From: Lachnospiraceae bacterium
GTDB taxonomy: Bacteria > Bacillota > Clostridia > Lachnospirales > Lachnospiraceae
Reading direction: 5' to 3'
Assembly (NCBI GenBank): GCA_017527205.1
Contig: JAFXQK010000060.1
Span: 88,234 to 152,233 of the forward strand
Length of the DNA stretch: 64,000 nucleotides
Below the pieces are notes generated by a model that was not told the DNA's origin, made no database searches, and was given only the letters and a program-made list of their open reading frames with translations. Below, one piece after another: positions 1 through 8,112 of this stretch. Position 1 is the stretch's first letter; each line of letters opens with the position of its first letter. Position numbers and translations under genes: made by a program.

Positions 1-465
1 TATCAAACCGAGATTGGGGAGGTGCGGGATCTGGTGGCAAAGATGGGCGTAGAGCTTGGAGATAAGAAAAATAATCCATTGTCGCCTAGCCAGTATGCCT
101 TGGACGTGCTAAGAACCTTGGGTGGTTATGATCTTGTGTGCATGGCCGGAATATGCATGGGAGGTTTTAAGTATCACGTGCCGATCGTCTTAGATGGTTT
201 TATTAGTCTTGTCGCAGCACTGATAGCGTGCAGGGTAGTTCCGGAGACGAAAGAATATCTCATTCCCTCTCATTCAGGCAAGGAGCCTGCCATGAAGGCC
301 ATCGAGAAGGAGCTTGGGCTTGCGCCCGTGCTTTATGCAAATATGGCGCTGGGAGAAGGAACGGGGGCAGTACTCATGCTGCAGCTTTTGAAAACTGCAA
401 ATGCCGTATATGAGCAAAGCTGCTCCTTTGAAAACGCTGGTATTGAGCAATATCAAAGATATTAA
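1..465 (+). CDS. cobT: Nicotinate-nucleotide-dimethylbenzimidazole phosphoribosyltransferase, C-terminal part (partial)
   Basis: CobT moves phosphoribose from nicotinate mononucleotide to the lower-ligand base (usually 5,6-dimethylbenzimidazole), giving alpha-ribazole phosphate for the nucleotide loop of cobalamin. The frame is open from base 1, so the gene starts left of the window and only about 154 C-terminal residues are visible. The GGYD segment, the stretch with VPIVLDGFIS, the SHSGKEP region and the LGEGTGAVL motif match the family's C-terminal half; the glutamate of GEGTG is the position known as catalytic in CobT. The stop lies 4 bp before a 75-bp hairpin element, and cobU follows about 280 bp downstream, consistent with a lower-pathway cobalamin group. 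Confidence 0.93.
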   Translation, partial: YQTEIGEVRDLVAKMGVELGDKKNNPLSPSQYALDVLRTLGGYDLVCMAGICMGGFKYHVPIVLDGFISLVAALIACRVVPETKEYLIPSHSGKEPAMKAIEKELGLAPVLYANMALGEGTGAVLMLQLLKTANAVYEQSCSFENAGIEQYQRY

Positions 466-469
466 CGAT

Positions 470-544
470 AACTCGGGGCTAGGTTTGGATTGTCTTTCTG
501 GTAGACTTTAGACCCAGAAAGACAATCCAAACCTTCCCCTCGAG
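470..544 (-). repeat. 75-bp hairpin repeat, copy 1 (minus orientation)
   Basis: Near-perfect inverted repeat: arm 482-501 pairs with 514-533 over 20 bp around a 12-nt loop. Outer GGGG/CCCC and CTC/GAG blocks extend the stem. Its reverse complement aligns without gaps, over exactly 75 bp, to copies at 6539-6613 and 13930-14004. It lies 4 bp after the cobT stop. No T tract follows on either strand, so it is not a standard rho-independent terminator. Confidence 0.9.
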
Positions 545-646
545 GATATGGAAAGTTTAATTATATTGCTAATCCTTTTTCTTGAGGATATGGAAAGTAT
601 AATTATATTGCAGATTATTTTCTTGAGGATATGGAAGGCTAGAATG
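542..646. repeat. Short tandem repeat, 42/41-bp units (about 2.5 copies)
   Basis: A unit beginning GAGGATATGGAAAG recurs at 542, 584 and 625 (periods 42 and 41 bp). The first two units are nearly identical and AT-rich; the third diverges after about 15 bp. The first unit overlaps the CTCGAG end of the hairpin element. A partly complementary stretch lies at 661-673 and could pair with the third unit. The unequal period and lack of a ribosome binding site argue against coding. The rest of the gap up to 744 shows nothing else. Confidence 0.75.
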
Positions 647-744
647 ATAGACATGATTCATTATCCTCTCAAGAATAAGAGAAGTTTCATGAATGGCATA
701 TTTTATGATTCTTTCGAGTTTAATAATCGGAGAAGGTTTGTCGT

Positions 745-1284
745 ATGATATTGGTTTTGGGTGGGAGCGGATGCGGGAAATCTGCTTATGCGGAAAAGCG
801 AATACAGGAAGCGGCAGTGAAAAATCATGCGACCATCTATTATTTGGCGACCATGCAGGTCTATGGGGAAGAGGGACGCAAAAAAGTGGAACGCCATATT
901 GAGCTGCGGCGCGGTAAGGGAATGCTGACGATCGAACAGACCAGGGAGATCGCGGATTCTATCCGGCAGATGCAGGAGGGGCCGCGAGTGGTGCTGCTGG
1001 AGGATTTGGGGAATCTGGTGGCAAATGAAATGTTTCAAAGCGATGGTACGGTGAATTCTCCAAAGATGGTGGCAGAGAAAATCGTTACGCAACTGAAGAT
1101 GATCAGTGCAAAGGTTTCCGGGCTGATCATTGTTTCGAATAACGTATTTGAGGATGGCATCGAATACGAAGAGGGAACCATGAATTATATTCGTGCGTTG
1201 GGGGAAATCCATCAGAAGCTTACAGGGGAAGCTGAGGAGGTCGTTGAAGTGGTAGCAGGGATCCCGGTGACATTAAAGGTCTGA
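745..1284 (+). CDS. cobU: Adenosylcobinamide kinase / adenosylcobinamide-phosphate guanylyltransferase
   Basis: CobU phosphorylates adenosylcobinamide and then attaches GMP, producing adenosylcobinamide-GDP, the substrate of CobS. The 179-residue protein opens with a P-loop (GGSGCGKS, residues 6-13). It has the RH-containing segment (VERHIELRR, near 50) where CobU carries its guanylylated histidine, an acidic VVLLEDL strand, and the family C-terminus VVAGIPVTLKV. The usual VSNEVGxGIVP stretch is degenerate (IVSNNVFEDGIEYEEGT), so this is a divergent member. A second, shorter CobU-like gene lies at 4141. ATG start with GAGAAGG upstream. Confidence 0.88.
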   Translation: MILVLGGSGCGKSAYAEKRIQEAAVKNHATIYYLATMQVYGEEGRKKVERHIELRRGKGMLTIEQTREIADSIRQMQEGPRVVLLEDLGNLVANEMFQSDGTVNSPKMVAEKIVTQLKMISAKVSGLIIVSNNVFEDGIEYEEGTMNYIRALGEIHQKLTGEAEEVVEVVAGIPVTLKV

Positions 1285-1396
1285 GATCCAAGGGGAACGC
1301 TCAAAAAGCATCCTAGGCGCAGATACAAAGGTTTTTGGAGAGGGCGCAAGAGAAGGCTTTGGGGGCAACAAGAGAAGGGCGAAGAGGTAGGGCAGA

Positions 1397-2503
1397 ATGA
1401 ACGACAGAAAAGTATTTGATAAGACGATGCACTTTCTGATTCACAACAGTTTTGTGTTTTCCGTCATTATCATGGGAGCGGTTCACGTTGGGCTGCTGGT
1501 GATCACGTGGCTTGCCGGCGTTAAGGCGATGGCGTATATCAATTGCGTAAGCGTTATCGTTTATTTGTTTTGTATTTTGCTGGCGAAATTTGGACACATG
1601 TTGCCTGTTTACGTCAGCATTTTTTTAGAAGTTACCGTGTATGCCATCCTGGGAACGCACTTCATGGGTTGGGATAGCGGTTCTTATTGTTATCTGTGTT
1701 CCATCATACCGATTATCATTTATTTTGGGTGCTTTTTGTTTAAGGGAACAAAAAGATGGATTGTCATTTGTGCCCTGGTCGTTAATTTTGCGGTTTATGT
1801 TTATTTATACGTTAGATACGTTGATGCCACTCCAATCTATGAATTACAGCATGTGACCCAAACGCTTCTGATGGTATATTCCTCATTTGTCATGGTATTT
1901 TCCATGATCTTTTATTACGAGCTCTATATTTATTCCAGCGAATCTGAGGTGGGTAATCTGGAACAGAAGAACAGGCAGCTTACGGTGGACGCAAAGGAAG
2001 ACGTTCTGACGAATCTTTTGAACAGGCGAGGGTTTTTGCCTGTGGTGAAGGAAGTGATGAACGATGAAAAGGCGCATCATTTTTGTATTGCTTTTTGCGA
2101 TCTTGACAATTTTAAGCGCATTAACGATACCTACGGACATGATTGTGGAGACGAGGTTTTGCGACACATTACGAAGCTTTTAAAACGGGAAATGCCTGGC
2201 TGCGAAATCTGCAGATGGGGCGGCGAGGAATTTATCATTCTGATGCGGGATTTCGATCTGGAAGTTGCCAAGGCGAAGATGGAATACATAAGAAAGCTTG
2301 TCGAAGAGACGCCGACCATTTTCTTTAATAAGCATGTCAACGTGACGATGACCATTGGCGTGGAAGAGAATAAGGAAATCTATCATGAACCGGAAGAGAT
2401 CATCAAGGTGACCGATGAGAGAATGTATTATGGGAAAATGCACGGGAAGAACATTGTGATCTATGAAGACATGAAGGATGATGCGCAGGAAGGAAGAGAA
2501 TGA
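1397..2503 (+). CDS. Membrane-anchored diguanylate cyclase (GGDEF domain)
   Basis: 368 residues. Roughly the first 180 are hydrophobic with about six predicted membrane segments; a short linker leads to a C-terminal GGDEF domain. The active-site signature is RWGGEEF (an accepted GGEEF variant), preceded by DVLTNLLNRRGF and DLDNFKRINDTYGHDCGDEVL, so metal- and GTP-binding elements look intact. Family members make cyclic di-GMP from two GTP. It overlaps cobS by 4 bp (ATGA), so it is probably cotranscribed with cobalamin genes although no link in function is known. The N-terminal membrane sensor is not a family I recognise. Confidence 0.9.
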   Translation: MNDRKVFDKTMHFLIHNSFVFSVIIMGAVHVGLLVITWLAGVKAMAYINCVSVIVYLFCILLAKFGHMLPVYVSIFLEVTVYAILGTHFMGWDSGSYCYLCSIIPIIIYFGCFLFKGTKRWIVICALVVNFAVYVYLYVRYVDATPIYELQHVTQTLLMVYSSFVMVFSMIFYYELYIYSSESEVGNLEQKNRQLTVDAKEDVLTNLLNRRGFLPVVKEVMNDEKAHHFCIAFCDLDNFKRINDTYGHDCGDEVLRHITKLLKREMPGCEICRWGGEEFIILMRDFDLEVAKAKMEYIRKLVEETPTIFFNKHVNVTMTIGVEENKEIYHEPEEIIKVTDERMYYGKMHGKNIVIYEDMKDDAQEGRE

Positions 2504-3315
2504 AAGTGATAAAGAAAATGGCGAAAGCGTTCATTGTGGCGTTTTCCATTTATTCTAAATTACCGATGCCGAGATTTACTTGGGAATCCGATGACATGAA
2601 ATATCATCTCTGTTTCTTTCCGTGGGTAGGTGCGGTACTTGGCGGCGCGGAAGCACTATGGTATTCCCTTTGCACGCAAAAGGAGCTTAGTTCCGTTGCC
2701 TTTGCTTTGGTGGCCATTGTCATTCCCATTCTGATTACGGGTGGCTTTCATCTGGATGGATTTATGGACACCTGCGATGCCCTGCATTCCTATCAGGACC
2801 GCGAGAAGAAGCTGGAAATATTAAAGGATCCGCATATCGGCGCCTTCGCGGTGATCTGCCTTGCAGCGTATCTTTTACTCATGGCAGGAGCGCTTGCCAT
2901 TCTCTTTGATGCCGCAGCAAGCGAGGCGGTATGGTTTTTAGAGGGTGGACATGGCATCGCCGTGTTATGCATGGGATGCTTCTTATCCCGTGCCCTCAGC
3001 GGGATCAGTGTCGTTACCATGCCGGGTGCCAAGAAAAAGGGGATGCTGCAAACCTTTTCTGATACGGCAGGAAAGAAGACGGTGCTTGTGATTTTGGTGC
3101 TACAGACGGTGCTTTTGGCAATCGGAATGCTATTGCTAAATCCCGTGCTTGGCTGTATCACGCTGCTTTCTGCGGCATTTACTTACGTATATTATTGGCA
3201 TGTCAGCAAAAAGCAATTCGGAGGAATTACGGGCGATCTTGCGGGATATTTTGTATCCCTGACGGAGCTGGTCATCATAGGGATGGCAGCGATCGTTACG
3301 GTTTTATGTATGTAA
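2500..3315 (+). CDS. cobS: Adenosylcobinamide-GDP ribazoletransferase (cobalamin synthase)
   Basis: CobS is the integral membrane enzyme that joins adenosylcobinamide-GDP with alpha-ribazole (or its phosphate) to complete the nucleotide loop. The 271-residue protein has the N-terminal FSIYSKLPMPRF signature, the GGFHLDGFMDTCDAL motif near residue 85, and KDPHIGAFAVI, followed by several hydrophobic spans, all standard for the family. The length is normal. The ATG overlaps the stop of the GGDEF gene, indicating translational coupling. About 130 bp with no recognised gene separate it from the next ORF. Confidence 0.95.
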   Translation: MKVIKKMAKAFIVAFSIYSKLPMPRFTWESDDMKYHLCFFPWVGAVLGGAEALWYSLCTQKELSSVAFALVAIVIPILITGGFHLDGFMDTCDALHSYQDREKKLEILKDPHIGAFAVICLAAYLLLMAGALAILFDAAASEAVWFLEGGHGIAVLCMGCFLSRALSGISVVTMPGAKKKGMLQTFSDTAGKKTVLVILVLQTVLLAIGMLLLNPVLGCITLLSAAFTYVYYWHVSKKQFGGITGDLAGYFVSLTELVIIGMAAIVTVLCM

Positions 3316-3447
3316 GAAAAAATGTATCTAAAGAGATATGCACGTCAATGCCGGAATTACGTGGATATTGGGCGAACGTAAGAGCTGGGATTATGAAAAT
3401 GCAGGGACTTGGTGAACATGGAAATAAACGATTGATGGAGATACGCT

Positions 3448-4122
3448 ATGAGAGTAATTATTGTACGGCATGGAGAGCCAAATTATGAAAAGGATTGTTT
3501 GACGGAGCGTGGGATCGAGCAGGCGAAGGCCGCGGCAAAACGTCTTCAGGAGGAGGGCATCAGGGAAATCTATTCATCACCCATGGGGCGGGCGAGACAG
3601 ACGGCCGCGGAGACGGCAAGCTTATTGGGAATGAAGGACGTCAAGATTTTGGATTTCATGCATGAGGTTCCCTGGGGGAAGGAAGGCGGCAGCATGTTTG
3701 CTGAAGGGCATCCCTGGAATATTGCAGACGAAATGGTAAGACAGGGCTGGGATTTGAACCGTACGGATTGGCCGTCACATCCTTATTTCATCGAAAACAA
3801 GGTGACGAAGGCCGTGAGAGACATAGCGCCGCAGACGGATGCTTGGCTTGCAACGCTTGGCTATCGGCGCGAGGGACTATATTATCGTTGCGAGCGGGAA
3901 ACGGATGAGCAATATACTGTTGCGCTGTTTTGTCATGGCGGATCCTCCACGGCCATGCTGGCGCAGATTTTGAATTTGCCCTTCCCGTACCTTTGTGCGA
4001 CGCTTCACCTTTATTTTACGGGGATTGCAACTCTTCGGTTTGATCGAAATCCGGGAAGCATTTGTATTCCCAGCATGGAGCTGATGGGCGATGATAAGCA
4101 TGTTTTGGAAAGAAACAAATAG
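3448..4122 (+). CDS. Histidine phosphatase family protein
   Basis: 224 residues of the phosphoglycerate-mutase/histidine-phosphatase superfamily. The phospho-acceptor motif is VRHGEP at the extreme N-terminus; YSSPMGRARQTA and FCHGGSS supply the other conserved Arg and His. A long central insertion (about residues 75-150, with WNIADEM and WPSHPYFIENK) makes it different from the compact CobC type found at 4579. Its place between cobS and a CobU-like gene suggests a dephosphorylation step tied to cobalamin, such as alpha-ribazole phosphate, but the substrate cannot be read from the sequence. Start chosen at the ATG with GGAG about 7 nt upstream. Confidence 0.82.
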   Translation: MRVIIVRHGEPNYEKDCLTERGIEQAKAAAKRLQEEGIREIYSSPMGRARQTAAETASLLGMKDVKILDFMHEVPWGKEGGSMFAEGHPWNIADEMVRQGWDLNRTDWPSHPYFIENKVTKAVRDIAPQTDAWLATLGYRREGLYYRCERETDEQYTVALFCHGGSSTAMLAQILNLPFPYLCATLHLYFTGIATLRFDRNPGSICIPSMELMGDDKHVLERNK

Positions 4123-4140
4123 GTACAGAGGAAACTAAAA

Positions 4141-4527
4141 ATGGAATTATATCTTGGAGGACGGGCGCAGGGCAAGCTTGCGCTGGCATTACAAAGATAT
4201 CCTCATGCAAAGGTGTTTGATGAGACCTGCCGTGAGGAAAACCTGTCGGATGCGGACGTGGTGATTTGGAATCATCTTCACCTTTTTGTCAAGACGTGGC
4301 TGTCTCAGGAGAAGGAACCGACGCAAATATGGGAGATGGTTGCAGACCTTCTTGATCAACACCCCGGCATGGTTGTGATCTGTGATGAGATTGGGAATGG
4401 CATCGTGCCCATGGATCAGGAGGAGCGGCGCTATCGTGAGGAGACTGGGCGACTGTTATGTAAGATCGCGGCGCGTGCGGACAAGGTAGAACGCATCCTT
4501 TGCGGAATCTCTCGGCGAATCAAGTGA
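4141..4527 (+). CDS. Short CobU-like P-loop protein
   Basis: 128 residues. It starts with a CobU-like strand and P-loop (LYLGGRAQGK). Its second half, with CDEIGNGIVP followed by EERRYREETGRLLCKIAARADKV, matches the C-terminal third of CobU, including the segment that is degenerate in the CobU at 745. The central CobU region is missing, so it is about 50 residues shorter than usual. It may complement the divergent CobU, be a stand-alone kinase, or be decaying. It sits 18 bp after one histidine phosphatase and about 50 bp before another. Confidence 0.75.
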   Translation: MELYLGGRAQGKLALALQRYPHAKVFDETCREENLSDADVVIWNHLHLFVKTWLSQEKEPTQIWEMVADLLDQHPGMVVICDEIGNGIVPMDQEERRYREETGRLLCKIAARADKVERILCGISRRIK

Positions 4528-4578
4528 TTGGGTAAGCAGGATGCACATTTATTTACAAGAGGCATGAAGGAAAACGGC

Positions 4579-5184
4579 ATGGAAAAGCAAGTGCGACTTT
4601 ATTTAATCAGGCATGGTAAAACACCTGGGAACGAAGAAAAGCGATATGTTGGAAGGACGGACGAAGGCCTTTCGGAGCTCGGACGAAGAGAGCTTTTGCA
4701 AAAACAATTTCCTGAGGCGGAGCGACTCTTTTCCAGCCCGATGCTACGATGTTTTCAGAGCTGCGAATGTCTTTATCCAAATCAGAACGTCATGGTCATT
4801 CCCGACTTTCGGGAGATTGATTTTGGCACCTTCGAAGGGAAAAATTATCTGGAGCTTTCGGGCAATCAGGAATACCAGGCGTGGATTGACAGCGGTGGCA
4901 CTTTACCATTTCCGAAGGGAGAGGACCGGCAGTCTTTTATTCAAAGGAGCCTGGCAGGCTTTCAGACGTTACTTCAGGAGCTTCGGGATAGTAAAAATTC
5001 TGAAATCAAGGCAGCAGCCGTCGTACATGGTGGCACAATCATGGCAATTCTCTCCACGCATTTTGGCGGAGATTATTATGATTATCAGATACCGAATGGC
5101 GAGGGCTTTTGCGTAACTATGAAACTAGATGACAAGAACGCTCAAATCCTAACCGTGGACAGGATTTTTGCAAAAAGGTCATAG
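4579..5184 (+). CDS. cobC: Alpha-ribazole phosphatase-like histidine phosphatase
   Basis: CobC-type enzymes remove the phosphate from alpha-ribazole 5'-phosphate or adenosylcobalamin 5'-phosphate. About 201 residues, the usual size. Motifs seen are LIRHGKTPGNEEKRYVGRTD at the N-terminus, FSSPMLRCFQSCE, FREIDFGTFEGK (typical of CobC) and VVHGGTIMA. I chose the ATG at 4579 because AAGGA lies 7 nt upstream; the frame is open further upstream to a TTG at 4528 and an ATG at 4564, both with poor ribosome-binding sites. It is followed 12 bp later by cbiB. Confidence 0.85.
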   Translation: MEKQVRLYLIRHGKTPGNEEKRYVGRTDEGLSELGRRELLQKQFPEAERLFSSPMLRCFQSCECLYPNQNVMVIPDFREIDFGTFEGKNYLELSGNQEYQAWIDSGGTLPFPKGEDRQSFIQRSLAGFQTLLQELRDSKNSEIKAAAVVHGGTIMAILSTHFGGDYYDYQIPNGEGFCVTMKLDDKNAQILTVDRIFAKRS

Positions 5185-5196
5185 GCGGAGGACAAG

Positions 5197-6366
5197 ATGC
5201 CAACTTACTGTTATCATATCATTGCGTTCTTTGCAGGATTTGTGTTGGATTGCATTTTAGGAGATCCTTATTGCTTTCCGCACCCTGTCAGGCTCATTGG
5301 AAAAATGATTAGCTCTTTAGAAAATAAATACTTAGGACCGAAGCCGCCAAGGAATGAAATGCCAGAGACGACCGATGAAGCGACTGATGAGACGCCGCAG
5401 AAGGAGATGACGGAAACGGCTTCAGAGGAGGCCATAACCCCAACGGCTTCGGAGGAAGTGACAAAAAAGGAAACGGAGTCGAGTGCGCTGTCGCCGGAGG
5501 CCAAGAAAAAGCGAGAGCAGGGACGGACGACGGTCCTGATTGTATTGCTTTGTACCGTGGCAGTTACGGACGTAATCTTTTGGGGAAGCTATTACCTTCA
5601 CCCTATTTTAGGCTGCGTGACAGAAACCATTCTGACCTATCAGATTCTTGCGGCTAAGTGCCTGTGCGTTGAAAGCATGAAGGTCTACAAGGCCTTAAAG
5701 ACGGGACCCATTGAGAATGCCAGAAAGGCAGTCTCAATGATTGTTGGAAGGGATACGGATCAGCTGGATGAGGCAGGCGTGACGAGGGCGGCCGTTGAGA
5801 CCGTTGCGGAAAATACCTCTGACGGCGTTATTGCACCGATGCTTTATCTTGCAATCGGCGGGCCGATTCTTGGCATGCTTTACAAAGCCATCAATACCAT
5901 GGATTCCATGATTGGCTATAAGAATGAAAGGTATCTGGATTTCGGAAGAGCAGCGGCGAAGCTGGATGACGTTGTCAATTTTCTGCCCTCCAGAATGAGT
6001 GCCTGGCTGATGATTTTTGCCTGTCCCTTTTTGGGGGATCACTTCATTGCCTCAGAGGCGAAAAGAATTTACCTGCGGGATCGCAGAAAGCATGCGAGCC
6101 CTAATTCCGCGCAGACTGAGAGCGTTTGTGCGGGAGCACTCGGCATTCAGCTGGCAGGAGATGCAAGCTACTTTGGAAAGCTTGTTCACAAACCGACCAT
6201 CGGAGACGGCAGACGAAAGGTCAATCCGGAGGACATCCGCCTGGCTAATCGCCTCATGTACGGTGCCACCATCCTGTGTCTCCTTCTTTGCATCGCCCTC
6301 ATGGCTCTTGCCTGCTACTTCTTTTTTGGAGGCAATGAATACTGGCAACTCATAAAGCTGAAATAA
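5197..6366 (+). CDS. cbiB: Adenosylcobinamide-phosphate synthase, with low-complexity insert
   Basis: CbiB attaches the (R)-1-amino-2-propanol O-phosphate arm made by CobD to adenosylcobyric acid. This membrane protein has the N-terminal DCILGDPYCFPHPVRLIGKMI signature, SMIVGRDTDQLDE, ETVAENTSDGVIAPM and NTMDSMIGYKNERY, all hallmarks of the family. At 389 residues it is about 70 longer than usual. The excess is a charged Glu/Thr/Ala/Ser-rich stretch at about residues 48-105 with an imperfect repeat (ACGGCTTC-GAGGA at two sites 27 bp apart), placed after the first conserved loop. The insert probably lies in a solvent-exposed loop and need not stop function. Confidence 0.93.
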   Translation: MPTYCYHIIAFFAGFVLDCILGDPYCFPHPVRLIGKMISSLENKYLGPKPPRNEMPETTDEATDETPQKEMTETASEEAITPTASEEVTKKETESSALSPEAKKKREQGRTTVLIVLLCTVAVTDVIFWGSYYLHPILGCVTETILTYQILAAKCLCVESMKVYKALKTGPIENARKAVSMIVGRDTDQLDEAGVTRAAVETVAENTSDGVIAPMLYLAIGGPILGMLYKAINTMDSMIGYKNERYLDFGRAAAKLDDVVNFLPSRMSAWLMIFACPFLGDHFIASEAKRIYLRDRRKHASPNSAQTESVCAGALGIQLAGDASYFGKLVHKPTIGDGRRKVNPEDIRLANRLMYGATILCLLLCIALMALACYFFFGGNEYWQLIKLK

Positions 6367-6538
6367 TGTATTAATCAACTATCAGCTTCGCATGATATAT
6401 TTGTCACTCATGAAAACGATAAACATATCGTATGATTAAAAAGGTGCATTTAAAACTACAAGCTTATCGGAAAATAGTTTTCGACAGTTTGGGTGTAGCG
6501 GCTAACTATTTTGAATTCAATGGAAAGCCGGCAACAGA
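6367..6538. other. Intergenic region upstream of the hairpin element
   Basis: 172 bp without a gene. It contains small inverted repeats (for example CGATA/TATCG around 6418-6429) but no convincing terminator after cbiB and no clear promoter. Nothing further is recognised. Confidence 0.5.
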
Positions 6539-6613
6539 CTCGAGGGGAAGGTTGGGAGCATCTTTCTAGGTCTAAAGCCTACTAGAAAGATGCTCCCAAC
6601 CTAGCCCCGAGTT
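6539..6613 (+). repeat. 75-bp hairpin repeat, copy 2
   Basis: Perfect 20-bp arms at 6550-6569 and 6582-6601 enclose a 12-nt loop with GTCTAAAG, flanked by GGGG/CCCC and CTC/GAG pairing. It aligns gaplessly to the other two copies, and arm differences are matched by compensating changes on the other side. The end is 35 bp before the ATG of the dipeptidase gene. If transcribed with that gene, it would be a stable leader hairpin. Confidence 0.92.
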
Positions 6614-6648
6614 CTGCTTAAACATTTTGGAAAAAGGAGAGAAAAGCT

Positions 6649-8112
6649 ATGCCATGTACTACTGTATTGGTCGGTAAGAAGGCCAGTCATGACAATACGA
6701 CAATGATTGCGAGGACGGACGACGGACATTTTGACGTCAAAAAAATGATCGTCGTGGAACCGAACAAACAGCCGAAAAAATATAAGAGCGTGATATCTCA
6801 TTTGGAGGTGGAGCTCCCTGAAAATCCCATGCGTTATACGGCTTGTCCGAACGTTGACAAGAAGGAGGGCATCTGGGCGGCAACGGGAATCAATGCCGCC
6901 AACGTCGGCATGACGGCAACGGAGACGATCACCTCCAACCCAAGAGTTCTTGCGGCAGACCCTCTCGTGGAATACAAAAAGGCAAAGTCAAGAAAGGAAA
7001 AGGACACCCCTGGCGGAATCGGCGAGGAAGATCTCGTCGTGCTGGTTCTTCCCTATATCCACAGCGCGAGAGAGGGTGTCCTGAGAGTGGCTTCCCTTCT
7101 GGAAACCTATGGAACCTATGAGTCCAATGGTATCGCATTCAATGACGAAAATGAAATCTGGTGGATGGAAACCATCGGAGGCCATCACTGGATGGCAAAG
7201 CGCGTACCTGATGAGGTTTGTGTGATCATGCCCAATCAGTTTGGCATGGATTCCTTTGACCTTACGGATGCGTTTGGTGCTAAGAAAAATCACATGTGCT
7301 CTGCAGATCTCAGGGAATTTATTCAGGAAAATCATCTGGATCTAAATCAGGCAGCGGCATGGAATCCAAGAGACATTTTTGGTTCCCATGATGACAGCGA
7401 TCATATTTACAATACGCCGAGAGCCTGGTTTATGGGGAGATACTTAACGCCCTACAGCCATCGCTGGGAAGGAGAGAATGCGGAATTTACGCCGGAGAGC
7501 GATAACATTCCCTGGAGCCTTGTACCTGATCGCAAGCTGGCCGTGGAGGACGTAAAGTACCTGCTTTCCGGACATTATCAGGGGACCGATTTTGACCCTT
7601 ATAAGGCGCAGGATACGGGAAAGCGCGGCATGTATCGCTCCATTGGCATCAACCGCACGGGTGTCACAAGTATTTGTCAGATCCGAAGTGACGTGCCAGA
7701 TGCGATCAAGGGTCTGGAATGGATTTGCTTTGGCTCGACGGCCTTTGATTCCCTGCTGCCCGTATATCCAAATGCACCGAAGCTTCCGGGCTACTTAAGC
7801 AACGTGACAATGGATGCTTCAACGGAAAACTTTTATTGGGCGAGCAGAATGATTTCAGCCTATGCAGATGCACATTTTGCATACTGCGCACAGCCCATCG
7901 AAAGATACCAAGAATCCATGTTTGTCAAGGGGCGTCAGCTTGTTTTGGAATATGACAAAAAGATGAAGGAGACGGGAGATTTCTCCTTGACGAGTGAAGC
8001 AAACGAAAAGCTTTGTCAGATGGCAAAGGAGCGGACGACGGATTGCCTGAATAAGGTCCTGCAAATCGCGAGTGAGCACATGAAAAACGGATTTAACCGT
8101 GCGGATCATTAA
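6649..8112 (+). CDS. C69 (U34) family dipeptidase
   Basis: 487 residues. Peptidase family C69 members are Ntn hydrolases that cleave a broad range of dipeptides. The N-terminus MPCTTVLVGKKAS puts a cysteine at position 3, which becomes the nucleophile after removal of the first residues in this family, and ARTDDGHFD follows as in the PepD group. The conserved WxMETIGGHHWMAKRVPD-type segment and a C-terminal FYWASRM stretch also fit. No signal peptide is apparent, so it should act in the cytoplasm. It interrupts the cobalamin genes. AAAAAGGAG lies upstream of the ATG. Confidence 0.9.
   Translation: MPCTTVLVGKKASHDNTTMIARTDDGHFDVKKMIVVEPNKQPKKYKSVISHLEVELPENPMRYTACPNVDKKEGIWAATGINAANVGMTATETITSNPRVLAADPLVEYKKAKSRKEKDTPGGIGEEDLVVLVLPYIHSAREGVLRVASLLETYGTYESNGIAFNDENEIWWMETIGGHHWMAKRVPDEVCVIMPNQFGMDSFDLTDAFGAKKNHMCSADLREFIQENHLDLNQAAAWNPRDIFGSHDDSDHIYNTPRAWFMGRYLTPYSHRWEGENAEFTPESDNIPWSLVPDRKLAVEDVKYLLSGHYQGTDFDPYKAQDTGKRGMYRSIGINRTGVTSICQIRSDVPDAIKGLEWICFGSTAFDSLLPVYPNAPKLPGYLSNVTMDASTENFYWASRMISAYADAHFAYCAQPIERYQESMFVKGRQLVLEYDKKMKETGDFSLTSEANEKLCQMAKERTTDCLNKVLQIASEHMKNGFNRADH

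Noticed and set aside
466..744. Cobalamin riboswitch upstream of cobU
   Set aside because: No B12-box-like conserved core was found here or in the other intergenic regions of the island; the prominent structure is the 75-bp hairpin.
548..748. Small + strand open frame over the tandem repeats before cobU
   Set aside because: Hydrophobic low-complexity translation of 42/41-bp repeats with a frame-breaking period, no ribosome-binding site, overlapping cobU start.
6539..6613. Hairpin repeats as rho-independent terminators
   Set aside because: None of the three copies is followed by a T tract in either direction, and copy 3 lies inside a leader.
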